Below, in pieces: positions 26,072 to 34,160 of a stretch of 49,127 nt of DNA (position 1 is its first letter; every line of letters begins with the position of its first letter). Under the pieces are notes generated by a model. The model was given only the letters and a program-made list of their open reading frames with translations, was not told the origin of the DNA and ran no database searches. Both the position numbers and the translations under genes were made by a program. The DNA is from Gemmatimonadota bacterium. GTDB taxonomy: Bacteria; Gemmatimonadota; Gemmatimonadetes; Gemmatimonadales; Gemmatimonadaceae. The stretch lies in assembly GCA_947462095.1 (NCBI GenBank), contig CANHNQ010000013.1, positions 1 to 49,127 of the forward strand. Reading direction: 5' to 3'.

Positions 26072-27220
26072 CTACCGAGAATTTTCGGTATACCAGGTGT
26101 CGAACTTCGTCTTGATGGAACGACCATACCCGAGCACGATGCTCTCGAGCCCGTACCGGTACACAGTGGCGCGAATACGATCCACGGCGTCCTTGTGCCA
26201 GCCGATGAACGCTGTGGCCTTGAGTCGGCACCACGATTCCTGAAACACCAGCGTGCCCGTGACGAAGTGAACGGGGTGGGTCCTGCACACAAATGGCTTC
26301 CGTCCGCCACAAAGTCCCCGCTTGTCGCAGATCACGGTCTTGCGACCCGAGAGCACTGGGTGATCGATCAGCTTGAAGTCCGTGTCATTCAGGACGTCGT
26401 CAAACAACACCTCTTCTCCGGGGAGCAGATACAGCTCGGCATCCGGGGGGCAGCAGCCGCAACTCTTCAGCATGCCCCCGCCATAGTCCGGCGCGTCGGC
26501 AGGCCGATAGCACGCCACGCCGTCGCCGAGCTCCTCATAGAGGACCCGATACCACGCCGGCGAGAATTGCTCCAGTGGCCCCGCGATCTGGCAAGGGCCA
26601 AGCCGCCCGTTGTAGGGTGCCGCACCCGTCAGGTCGCAGATGAGGACGGCGTCGGTGTAAGCCTCGCCGGTGCTCCATCCCCCGACGGTACACCGGCGGT
26701 AGAAGGTCGCCCCTGGCGACGCCGTCGTAACGCTGCTGCTGTTGTAGAGCTGCACGCCATCGACCCACAGCTCGACATCGCCCGCGCCCGCGCTCGAGGC
26801 CTTCGCGCGCACGTCGAGCCAGCGCCACGATCCGGCAGGCGCAGACCCATCGGCAGACTGATAGAGCGTCAGGTACTCTGGCGCTCCACCAATGATGCGA
26901 AACGATTCGGCGGCAACCACCCAGACGACGAAGACCACGTCCGTCCCGTTGTCGTCAGCGAGATAACAGACGGTGGGGTTCGCGCCATCGGGCTCGTGAG
27001 CCGAAACGGGCTTGTACGAGAACGACAACCACAGTTCGTTCGCGGCGGCCCATGCGATATCCTGCTCGATGCCGCCGCTCGCGCCCATCTTCACGCCAAG
27101 AGCGCCGTCGCGCCCGAACGCGCCCAGCTCGATCGTCGGCGCGACGCCCACGACGCGAAGACGTTCCTCGAGCGTGGTGCTGTCGATCCCGTTGAATCCC
27201 ACCCACCGGATCAGCGCCAC
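26072..27220 (-). CDS. LamG-like jelly-roll fused to a Cys-rich (YkgJ-like) domain
   Basis: This is a 382-residue protein with two unlike halves. The N-terminal part (about 1-215) looks like a concanavalin/LamG-type jelly-roll of the kind seen in phage structural or surface proteins: ELWLSFSYKP, PEYLTLYQSADG, SWRWLDVRAK, GDVELWVDGVQLYNSSS, GGWSTGEAYTDAVLICD. The C-terminal part has Cys at 237, 254, 256, 257, 298, 304, 312 and 331, with CGCC...CDKRGLCGGRKPFVCRTHP. That resembles the metal-binding pattern of YkgJ-type proteins ('CxxCC...C...RP..CR.FP'). No signal peptide is seen. The start overlaps the end of the upstream glycosyltransferase gene by 10 nt, so it is in the same operon. Function is unknown. 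Confidence 0.62.
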   Translation of the reverse strand: MALIRWVGFNGIDSTTLEERLRVVGVAPTIELGAFGRDGALGVKMGASGGIEQDIAWAAANELWLSFSYKPVSAHEPDGANPTVCYLADDNGTDVVFVVWVVAAESFRIIGGAPEYLTLYQSADGSAPAGSWRWLDVRAKASSAGAGDVELWVDGVQLYNSSSVTTASPGATFYRRCTVGGWSTGEAYTDAVLICDLTGAAPYNGRLGPCQIAGPLEQFSPAWYRVLYEELGDGVACYRPADAPDYGGGMLKSCGCCPPDAELYLLPGEEVLFDDVLNDTDFKLIDHPVLSGRKTVICDKRGLCGGRKPFVCRTHPVHFVTGTLVFQESWCRLKATAFIGWHKDAVDRIRATVYRYGLESIVLGYGRSIKTKFDTWYTENSR

Positions 27221-28296
27221 GTTACCGCCCCACTGTCCGGACGGACGTCGCCGGTCGCGTCGCTATCGATCGGCGGGTACAACGGCCCGTGGACGTTACG
27301 GATCACCGCTGCCCGCTGCTCGGCGATCAGCCGGTCATCGAAGAAACGCTGACGCTCGCTGTGGGAGGCGCCGCGCCAACGCTCGTACGACGGGCCCAGG
27401 CGATGGGTGAGGATGTCGCGCCATCGGCCGGCAATTTGCGCCGGATGCACATCACGCGCACGCGCCATGCCATTCTCCGCCATGTCCCGCCGGAGTGCCG
27501 GTTGATCTCGAAGCTGTCGCAGCGCCTCCAGCGTCGCCTCCGGTGACCCGACCTCGATGTAATCGAGGGGCGACCGTTGATATGCCTGAAACGCCGACTC
27601 TCGCCCTAGCACCGCCGGAACACCGGCGCGCCACGCATTGTGCAGTTTCGATGCCGGCTTTCCCTCATAGGCGCGCTCGTCATCAAAGGCCCGGACGGCC
27701 ACGACGACGTCGGCACTCTCGTAGTCGTGCCATCGTGCACGGTGCGGAATGACCCACCGCAGGCCCATCTCGAGGAGCTGCTGCGCCCACGCCGCCTCGC
27801 GCATCTGTTCCGCCAGGTTGTGCGGATAGCCGAAGAACATGGCCGTTTCGAAGCGATCCCGACGGCTAGGATCGCGCGGCACGAGACCCGGCTGTGGCCA
27901 GTAGGGTACATACGCGGCCGACCACAGCGCCTCGGGATGCGTCACCCTCCGGTCTGTCGGATTCTGGACCATGTGAAACTGCGCAAATGGATGCCTGCCG
28001 ATAAAACCCGGCTCATCACGATCGGCCAGAAGGCAGATCAGGTACAGGTCCGGCCCGGGACGCAGCGACGTCGGCAGGAAGTCCCGATGTGCGACCACCA
28101 GTCCCTCACTGGGGAGCGTCGCCACGATCCGGCAAGGAACGTCGTGGGCTGTGAGGTAGAGGAACGTTTGCACGGTCCAATTCCTCGGGCCCCACGCACC
28201 CAGATGGGATTGCCGAGTGATCCACGGCCAGTACTCGTCGACAGTGGACGGGAGGTCCCCGCCGTCACACTGCGGTACGTAGAAAAGAAGCTCCAA
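27211..28296 (-). CDS. Probable glycosyltransferase (GT-B-like C-terminal half)
   Basis: The protein has 361 residues from a TTG start at 28296, the first codon of the coherent frame. The N-terminus is short and unusual (MELLFYVPQCDGGDLPSTVDEYWPWITRQ). The clear signature is C-terminal: DVVVAVRAFDDERAYEGKPASKLHNAWRAGVPAVLGRESAFQAY...DYIEVGSPEATLEALRQLRDQPALRRDMAENG. This is the donor-binding region of GT-B enzymes that scan for a nucleotide sugar. It lacks the usual E-x7-E motif in full. It is the first gene of a minus-strand operon with the LamG/Cys-rich and kinase-like genes and UbiA. Confidence 0.7.
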   Translation of the reverse strand: MELLFYVPQCDGGDLPSTVDEYWPWITRQSHLGAWGPRNWTVQTFLYLTAHDVPCRIVATLPSEGLVVAHRDFLPTSLRPGPDLYLICLLADRDEPGFIGRHPFAQFHMVQNPTDRRVTHPEALWSAAYVPYWPQPGLVPRDPSRRDRFETAMFFGYPHNLAEQMREAAWAQQLLEMGLRWVIPHRARWHDYESADVVVAVRAFDDERAYEGKPASKLHNAWRAGVPAVLGRESAFQAYQRSPLDYIEVGSPEATLEALRQLRDQPALRRDMAENGMARARDVHPAQIAGRWRDILTHRLGPSYERWRGASHSERQRFFDDRLIAEQRAAVIRNVHGPLYPPIDSDATGDVRPDSGAVTWR

Positions 28297-28606
28297 AACG
28301 CCCGTCCCTGGCGGAACCAGATTGCCATACGCCAGCGATGTGCCGAATAGATCGCGTCGCGAATGTGCTCGTGGCTGCGGAAGCCGCCATCCTCACCGCA
28401 CCTCCGGAGCGGTAATATGAGCGGCGTCCCGACCCCACGCAACGCCGCAAGGGCCACGACGAGTTTCGCCTCGTTGTCCACGGTCCGGCAGGTGCGTGCG
28501 ACCCGCGACGGTATAGATTGCGCACGTTCGCGGCGTCCAGCGAATCAGAACGCTGGGTGGTCGTTGACCGACGAATGTCCTATTCACCGAGGGGAGGCGA
28601 ACGCAA
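28297..28606. other. Divergent intergenic region between glycosyltransferase and ABC exporter genes
   Basis: This 310-bp stretch separates two head-to-head operons, so it should hold promoters for both. A minus-strand open frame crosses it but continues into the glycosyltransferase gene in the wrong frame. I see no confident promoter boxes or repeats, except the ribosome-binding site at the right end. Confidence 0.5.
28591..28597 (+). promoter_or_regulatory. Ribosome-binding site for the ABC permease (GTG start)
   Basis: GGGGAGG lies 9 nt before GTG 28607 and supports that start for the exporter permease. Confidence 0.7.
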
Positions 28607-29374
28607 GTGAGTGAGCTGTGGACCCATCGGGAGCTTATTCGGGCACTCGTGGAGCGGAACCTCACGATGCGATATCAGCGCTCGTTTCTCGGCGCCGTCT
28701 GGACTCTGCTCAATCCGCTGTTGACCGGGCTCGTGCTGGTGGCGGTGTTCAGCGTGCTCCTCCGAGTACAGACCGCGCAGTACTGGGCCTTCTTGTTCAG
28801 CGGGTACTTTGCATGGGTGTTCACTCTGAACACGCTGGGTATTGGCGCGACCGTCGTCAGCAATCACTCCTTCATTGCACGTAGTGTGGCGTTTCCCGCG
28901 GACGTACTGGTCGTGAGCACGGTGATATCACGGTTTGTCGAGTTCGCGGTCGAAATGCTCTTGGTCGTCGTGGTACTCACCGCCGTGCTGCATCAGGGGT
29001 TCACCATCGGTCTGGTGGCCTTGCCGTTCGTGATGGTACTGCACGCCGTGCTCACAGCCGGGGTCCTGTTCCCGATTGCGGCGCTGGGGGTGTTCTTCGA
29101 AGACGTACAGCATGCCGTGCCGGTGGCGCTGACCATGCTGACCTTGATCTCCCCCGTGTATTACCCGATCTCCAACTTGCCGGCACATTGGCAGCCGATC
29201 GTGTCCCTCAACCCATTCGCCGGGATTCTGGGACTGTACCACGCGACCCTGTACGAAGGTCGGCTTCCCGGCATCGCCGAGATCGTGACGCCGGTGCTTT
29301 CTACGCTCGTCGTCTTCCTGGCTGGGCGCTGGGTGTTTCGATGGAAGCAATCCGTATACGCGGAAGTGGTCTGA
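28607..29374 (+). CDS. ABC-2 type polysaccharide export permease (Wzm/TagG-like)
   Basis: The protein has 255 residues and six membrane helices. The N-terminus is cytoplasmic, with the family's ELIRALVERNLTMRYQRSFLGAVWTLLNPLL motif, an amphipathic helix preceding the first membrane segment. Later parts (ISPVYYPISNLPAHWQPIVSLNPFAGILGLYHATLYEG) match the last periplasmic gate region of Wzm, KpsM and TagG permeases. It moves an undecaprenyl-linked glycan across the inner membrane with the ATPase encoded directly downstream (gap 2 nt). Confidence 0.94.
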   Translation: MSELWTHRELIRALVERNLTMRYQRSFLGAVWTLLNPLLTGLVLVAVFSVLLRVQTAQYWAFLFSGYFAWVFTLNTLGIGATVVSNHSFIARSVAFPADVLVVSTVISRFVEFAVEMLLVVVVLTAVLHQGFTIGLVALPFVMVLHAVLTAGVLFPIAALGVFFEDVQHAVPVALTMLTLISPVYYPISNLPAHWQPIVSLNPFAGILGLYHATLYEGRLPGIAEIVTPVLSTLVVFLAGRWVFRWKQSVYAEVV

Positions 29375-29376
29375 CG

Positions 29377-30168
29377 ATGACGGCGCTTCAACCGCCGGCC
29401 ATCGAACTGGTCAACGTAGAAAAGCGATTCTATTACTACGAGCACCGCACGACGACGCTGCAGGAATATTTCGTGCGGACGCTGCGACGTCAGGCAATTC
29501 ATCTCCGCAGAGCGCGCTATCACCTGTCCGATGTGAGTCTACGCATCGAGGCCGGCGAGGCCGTCGCGTTGATCGGACACAACGGTTCGGGGAAGAGCAC
29601 CCTGTTGCGCCTGATGGCCGGGATTTACCCGCCAACCAGTGGCAGCATCAGCCGGCAAGGGCGGATCATCCCGGTTATTGAACTGGGCTCCACGTTTCAG
29701 CCGACGTTGACCGGGCGCGAAAACATCCGCTTGTATGCCGCTGCCCTCGGCATCCCGAAACACGAAGCCGTTGCTCACACCGATAGCATTCTCGGGTTCT
29801 CCGGCGTCGAAGCGTTCGCCGACACCCCGTTGAAGTACTACTCCAGTGGCATGAAATCGCGGCTGGCCTTTTCCATTGCCATGTCGGCTCGTCCAGATGT
29901 GCTGCTGCTTGACGAGATTCTCGCGGTCGGTGATGAATCGTTCAAGCTGCAATGCCAGGAGCGTTTGAAGGCGTTCCGCGTCCGCGGAGGCACGATGATA
30001 CTGGCGTCGCACGACCTCGAATCAGTGCAGGATCTCTGCCAGCGCGCGGTGTGGCTTGACGGCGGGCGCATTCGAGCAGTCGGCACCGTTGACGAAGTGA
30101 CACGTCAGTATGAAGCGCACGCGCGAGCTTCGTGGAAGGTGGCTTCGACCGCTCTGGATACCGCCTGA
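29377..30168 (+). CDS. ABC-type polysaccharide export ATPase (Wzt/TagH-like, no C-terminal sugar-binding domain)
   Basis: The protein has 263 residues from ATG 29377, 2 nt after the permease stop. Motifs: Walker A GHNGSGKST (67-75), a Q-loop-like region near IPVIELGSTFQPTLTGRENI, signature YYSSGMKSRL (154-163), Walker B VLLLDEILAVGDESF (175-189), switch His in ASHD (H212). Wzt proteins that read a chain end carry an extra C-terminal domain of about 150 residues; this one stops right after the core, like TagH- or KpsT-type exporters. The substrate is therefore probably not selected by a built-in sugar-binding domain. Confidence 0.94.
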   Translation: MTALQPPAIELVNVEKRFYYYEHRTTTLQEYFVRTLRRQAIHLRRARYHLSDVSLRIEAGEAVALIGHNGSGKSTLLRLMAGIYPPTSGSISRQGRIIPVIELGSTFQPTLTGRENIRLYAAALGIPKHEAVAHTDSILGFSGVEAFADTPLKYYSSGMKSRLAFSIAMSARPDVLLLDEILAVGDESFKLQCQERLKAFRVRGGTMILASHDLESVQDLCQRAVWLDGGRIRAVGTVDEVTRQYEAHARASWKVASTALDTA

Positions 30169-30178
30169 GCACAGCGCG

Positions 30179-31771
30179 ATGACTGAGATCCGCATCGAAG
30201 AGATCGATTTGCTCGATCGACATCCGCGCATCCATCGAGATGTCGGCACTGACACGTGGGCGCTGTTCCGCTGCGGGGGAACGCCGGTGGGATCCGCACG
30301 ATTTGGCGTGTCGCGGCACCTGTCGCTCGGCGACGCCATTGCCGGGGCGGTGACGCCGAGGCACGCCGAGAACGCGCTGATGCTGGTGATCGCCGCCTGG
30401 ATGCGACGATCGAGGCCGCCTGAGCGCTTCACCATAACTGGCGCGTTTGAGTCCCTTCGGGAGGAACGTGCGTCCGACGTGCGACCTGCGTTGGGCACGC
30501 AGTCACCATCAGTATCCGTCGCCATTTGTTCCCGTGATCGACCACAGCAATTGGCGCGTGCCGTCGAGGCGATCATCGGAACGTTGGGAATGCGCGATGA
30601 ACTGCTCGTCATTCTCAATGCGCCTTCGAATGCCGAAGCGTCGTTTGACCGGACTCGATTTCCTTCGGTCCGCGTTGTGGTGGAAGACAGACCGGGACTG
30701 AGTTGGGCTCGCAATCGAGCCATTGCCGAGTTCCGCGGGGATGTGCTGCTGTTCACGGATGACGACTGCGTGCCAGAGACGGGTTGGGTCAGCGCCCACC
30801 GCGCGGTCTTCGCTCGCAATGAAGAGGTTGATCTTGTCACGGGACTCGTGGAGCCTCGCGAACTCGCCACTCCGGCGCAACAGCTCTTTGAGGCGTACGG
30901 CGGCTTCCCCCGCACCTACGTCCGTCGCTGGATCGCCGCACCAGACCTACGAAGTATTGCGGGCAGTGTTGGCAATGTCGGCGAGTATGGTGCGGGTGCC
31001 AACTTCGCTGTGCGCCGACGTGTCTTTGACCAAATCGGCCCGTTCGATGCGGCACTGGGGCCGGGGACGGCCAGTGGGGCCGGCGACGATAGCGAGTATT
31101 TGTTTCGGGCGCTGAAATCGCGAATGCTCCTGGCGATCGAGCCTCGAGCCGTCGTGCGGCATGATCATCGGCGAGAGATGCCGGCGCTGATGACTCAAGT
31201 AGCTGGGTGGAGTCGGGGATTTGCGTGTGCGATTGAGCGTTCCGCTCTTGCCTTCCCGGAGGAGCGACCCGCGTTCAACGCGATGAAGCGCCAGATTGCC
31301 GTTGGCTATCATCTCCGCCGTGCGCTGCTATATAAGAACTTCAGGCCGCTTGCTCTGGCCGAGTTCCGGGAGATGCGAGGTGCAGAAAAGATCTACCAAG
31401 CCGCGCGCATGACGGCAAATGCATTGGTCGATGAATTCGCATCCATCTCGTCAGATGCGTTTCCCGATCCGGTGATCGCGTCCCCTGTGCTGCAGCGCTC
31501 CACGATAGAGCGGATCGACCTGCAGATGGATGCGTTCGCACGGCCGATATATCCGGGCATGGACGCACCGTTTGTTGATTGCAGATTACGCGTGGGAGAT
31601 CGCGTCTCTGGATACGTCCGATTTCCAGTAAGGCATGGAGTGGTCGGCGCCGACCGGCTCGGAGATTCGATGGTTAAACCGGCGGCTGAGCTTCTGGTCG
31701 ATGGCGGCTGGCGCGAAGCGGTTGCGCAGACGAGTCGCTATTTGCAAGCGTTTCATCGAGCGGCGCACTGA
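30179..31771 (+). CDS. Family 2 glycosyltransferase with an extra N-terminal domain
   Basis: The protein has 530 residues from ATG 30179, 10 nt after the ATPase stop. Residues 1-105 form a separate beta-rich domain (IEEIDLLDRHPRIHRDVGTDTWALFRCGGTPVGSARFGV). The GT2 domain runs about 111-345: VSVAICSRDRPQQLARAVEAI, VEDRPGLSWARNRAIAEF, LFTDDDCVPETGW (DDD at 194-196), GAGANFAVRRRVFDQIGPFDAALG, GAGDDSEYLFRAL. A C-terminal stretch of about 150 residues is unassigned. It probably adds a sugar during synthesis of the exported glycan; it belongs to the exporter operon. Confidence 0.9.
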   Translation: MTEIRIEEIDLLDRHPRIHRDVGTDTWALFRCGGTPVGSARFGVSRHLSLGDAIAGAVTPRHAENALMLVIAAWMRRSRPPERFTITGAFESLREERASDVRPALGTQSPSVSVAICSRDRPQQLARAVEAIIGTLGMRDELLVILNAPSNAEASFDRTRFPSVRVVVEDRPGLSWARNRAIAEFRGDVLLFTDDDCVPETGWVSAHRAVFARNEEVDLVTGLVEPRELATPAQQLFEAYGGFPRTYVRRWIAAPDLRSIAGSVGNVGEYGAGANFAVRRRVFDQIGPFDAALGPGTASGAGDDSEYLFRALKSRMLLAIEPRAVVRHDHRREMPALMTQVAGWSRGFACAIERSALAFPEERPAFNAMKRQIAVGYHLRRALLYKNFRPLALAEFREMRGAEKIYQAARMTANALVDEFASISSDAFPDPVIASPVLQRSTIERIDLQMDAFARPIYPGMDAPFVDCRLRVGDRVSGYVRFPVRHGVVGADRLGDSMVKPAAELLVDGGWREAVAQTSRYLQAFHRAAH

Positions 31772-31788
31772 TGAAGTGCCTCTCGACC

Positions 31789-33909
31789 TCATCGTTTCAT
31801 GAGCAGTGATCGCCGCAGACGGCCACCGATCGCGAGCGGCCAGCGCCAGCCTCTTGTCGCCGCCCACTCGTATGCCGCGGCAAACAATGCCTGCAAGCCG
31901 ATGTACAGCCACTCTCTCACGCTCTCGCCGCTCCGGGACGTGGAAAGCGATTCCGACCGGCTTGCGAGACGCGTCAGTTCAAGCGCCTGTTCTGCCCGAT
32001 CGACCGAATCCGCTTCGGAGTCCATCAATCGCGGTGCAGCTGCTCGGCGCCTGCTCTGGCCTTCGATAAGCTGCACCATGCACGTCCCCATGGTTGGCAG
32101 GGCGAAGTGTGCCACGACCCGTGCGCGCGCCGCACGCCCCAATCGCTGACGGTAATCGGAGTCGATCACCAAGGCTTCGAGTGCCGAGACATAGCGATTC
32201 AAATCCTCGTCGAACGACTGTGGTCGAACGAGGATTCCAGTCTCGTCGGTGACAAGCTCGCGTTGTCCCCCGACGTCCGACGCCACCGACGGGAGCCCTG
32301 ACGCCATCGCTTCGTAGAGTGCCAGTGAGATTCCTTCGTAGCGAGACGGCAGAAAGAAGATGTCAGCCGCCGACATGAGACGTCCGATGGTCTCCGGCGA
32401 GACCGCACCCATCACGTGAATGCGCTCGCTTAGGCCACGCGAGTCCACGTCGGCTTCGACGAGCGACCGATCGGGTCCGTCACCGACAATCCACGCGGAT
32501 GCAGTCGCGTGTGCACGGAGCACTCGATCAAGTGCGGCGATCAGTATTCGTGGATTTTTCTGTGCACAGAGTCGTCCAACGAATAGTATCACCACCTGAT
32601 CGCTGGGCGCGTTGAGGCGAGTGCGTTCTTCGTGCCTGGCCGCCGGATCAGGGCTGTTTCGATCGGTGTCAACTGCGGTATAGCACACCGCGGACTGTGA
32701 GACTGGCACACCTCGCGTGGAAATCCATTCCCGAACCGTATCGGACGACGTCACGGTGAAGTCGAGGTGGGCCCGGTAGTCCACGGCGAAACGGGGATAG
32801 CCGCCGTGATTCCAACTGGGCTCGACCACGTGCAGGTAGTCCAGCAACGCCACGTTGGGGAAGCGGCCTCGCAAATACGGCAGCAGACGATAGCCGAGCT
32901 CACTGTGTGAAATGAGCACGGCATCCGAATGCCGTGACTGTATGAGATATGCGAGAAAGCGAGGATAGTCGCGCAGCGGCAGGAATCGATGGAGCGAGAA
33001 TATCTCAGGAGTCCTGCATAGGTACTCGGTGTACCACACATCCTCATCTTCTCGGGTGGTGACCACCGTGACATCCCATCCATGGCGTCGTACTTGATCG
33101 AGCAGGTCAAGATTGAACTTGTCGGCACCTCCGAGCGACATCCATGGCACGATGAACAGGAGATGACGGTTCGATGTCGTCCGCTCGTTGCCAGATGGCC
33201 AATCATGCCGCCGTGGCGACGTCGCGACTGCATGGTCAGCCCGATCTCCGGGGACCGTTGCGCCACGGTAGCCTGCGGCGGCACAGCATTGCCAGAACGT
33301 CGCATCCGCGAGAGTGAGGCTGACGGATTCGTCGTATCCGCCCACGGCGTCATGCATGGACCGCCGAAGCAAGACGGCAGGTGCGATCTGCTCGGGACGC
33401 CGCTGTGGCGGCGCGTCCGGCAGCGTGCTCAACGGCGCGTATCGCCGCACGTCATAGCCTATGGCCTCGGCGGTGACATAGGCCACGTCGGAACGGGCCT
33501 CGAGATACCACGCCAGACTCTCCAGCGCGGTCGCCTCGAACTCGTGTCGGCCGTCGAGGTGCATGATCAGCGGTGCGCGAGCTGCTGCGACGCCGACGTT
33601 GCGTGCCGCGCCGACTCCACACTGCACGGCGAGCGGCATGACACGAATCCGGGGATCCTGATTGCAGTACTGCTGCAGTATCGCCCGTGAGTGCGCCGAG
33701 AGCGAACCACCGTCGACAATGATCCATTCCCATTGCTGCAGCGTCTGGCACAGCACGGTACGTACCGTCGCGTGGAGATCGATCTCCGCCAGGAGGTGGC
33801 TCGAAATGATCGAGACCCACGGCGCGGCATCCCCGCTGGGCGTCAACGTGGAGATGGCCCGACGGCGCAATGGCGTCGCGTTACTGCACTCAGCGTTCGT
33901 CGGAAGCAT
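31789..33909 (-). CDS. Bifunctional-looking glycosyltransferase: degenerate GT2 fused to GT4
   Basis: The protein has 706 residues from ATG 33909. Residues 31-230 form a GT2-like domain (WVSIISSHLLAEIDLHATVRTVLCQTLQQWEWIIVDGGS, GVGAARNVGVAAARAPLIMHLDGRHEF). Its usual DxD site reads DGR, so metal binding may be lost. Residues about 247-610 form a GT4 domain (NRHLLFIVPWMSLGGADKFNLDLL, VVILFVGRLCAQKNPRILIAAL, ADIFFLPSRYEGISLALYEAMASG), with the E-x7-E motif present. The C-terminal 100 residues end in a possible amphipathic helix. It ends 17 bp from the convergent GT2 gene. One active site, or a recognition domain plus an active site, is likely. Confidence 0.88.
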   Translation of the reverse strand: MLPTNAECSNATPLRRRAISTLTPSGDAAPWVSIISSHLLAEIDLHATVRTVLCQTLQQWEWIIVDGGSLSAHSRAILQQYCNQDPRIRVMPLAVQCGVGAARNVGVAAARAPLIMHLDGRHEFEATALESLAWYLEARSDVAYVTAEAIGYDVRRYAPLSTLPDAPPQRRPEQIAPAVLLRRSMHDAVGGYDESVSLTLADATFWQCCAAAGYRGATVPGDRADHAVATSPRRHDWPSGNERTTSNRHLLFIVPWMSLGGADKFNLDLLDQVRRHGWDVTVVTTREDEDVWYTEYLCRTPEIFSLHRFLPLRDYPRFLAYLIQSRHSDAVLISHSELGYRLLPYLRGRFPNVALLDYLHVVEPSWNHGGYPRFAVDYRAHLDFTVTSSDTVREWISTRGVPVSQSAVCYTAVDTDRNSPDPAARHEERTRLNAPSDQVVILFVGRLCAQKNPRILIAALDRVLRAHATASAWIVGDGPDRSLVEADVDSRGLSERIHVMGAVSPETIGRLMSAADIFFLPSRYEGISLALYEAMASGLPSVASDVGGQRELVTDETGILVRPQSFDEDLNRYVSALEALVIDSDYRQRLGRAARARVVAHFALPTMGTCMVQLIEGQSRRRAAAPRLMDSEADSVDRAEQALELTRLASRSESLSTSRSGESVREWLYIGLQALFAAAYEWAATRGWRWPLAIGGRLRRSLLMKR

Positions 33910-34160
33910 CTCGTCGCTGTTCGCGGGACGGAAGGGTGTGGAGTAGTGCCTCTAGAAGTTTGGTGTGGATTTGTATTGATTCACAAGAGTCTGCTGTGAT
34001 CGATCGCGACGATTCATCGACGGCGTTTTGGGAGATTGGGCGTGTGTAATCTTGGCCTGAGACACAACGATAACAGCACGAGCGCCATGGGCGCCTGCCG
34101 CGTGCGGATGCGCACGGTCGCGCGAGGTAGCGCGACCAGTGGGCTTGATCTCGGTGCGCG

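Noticed and set aside
28297-28481. Minus-strand open frame in the region before the ABC permease (MDNEAKLVVALAALRG...)
   Set aside because: It runs into the glycosyltransferase gene in a different frame and matches nothing I recognise; treated as non-coding.
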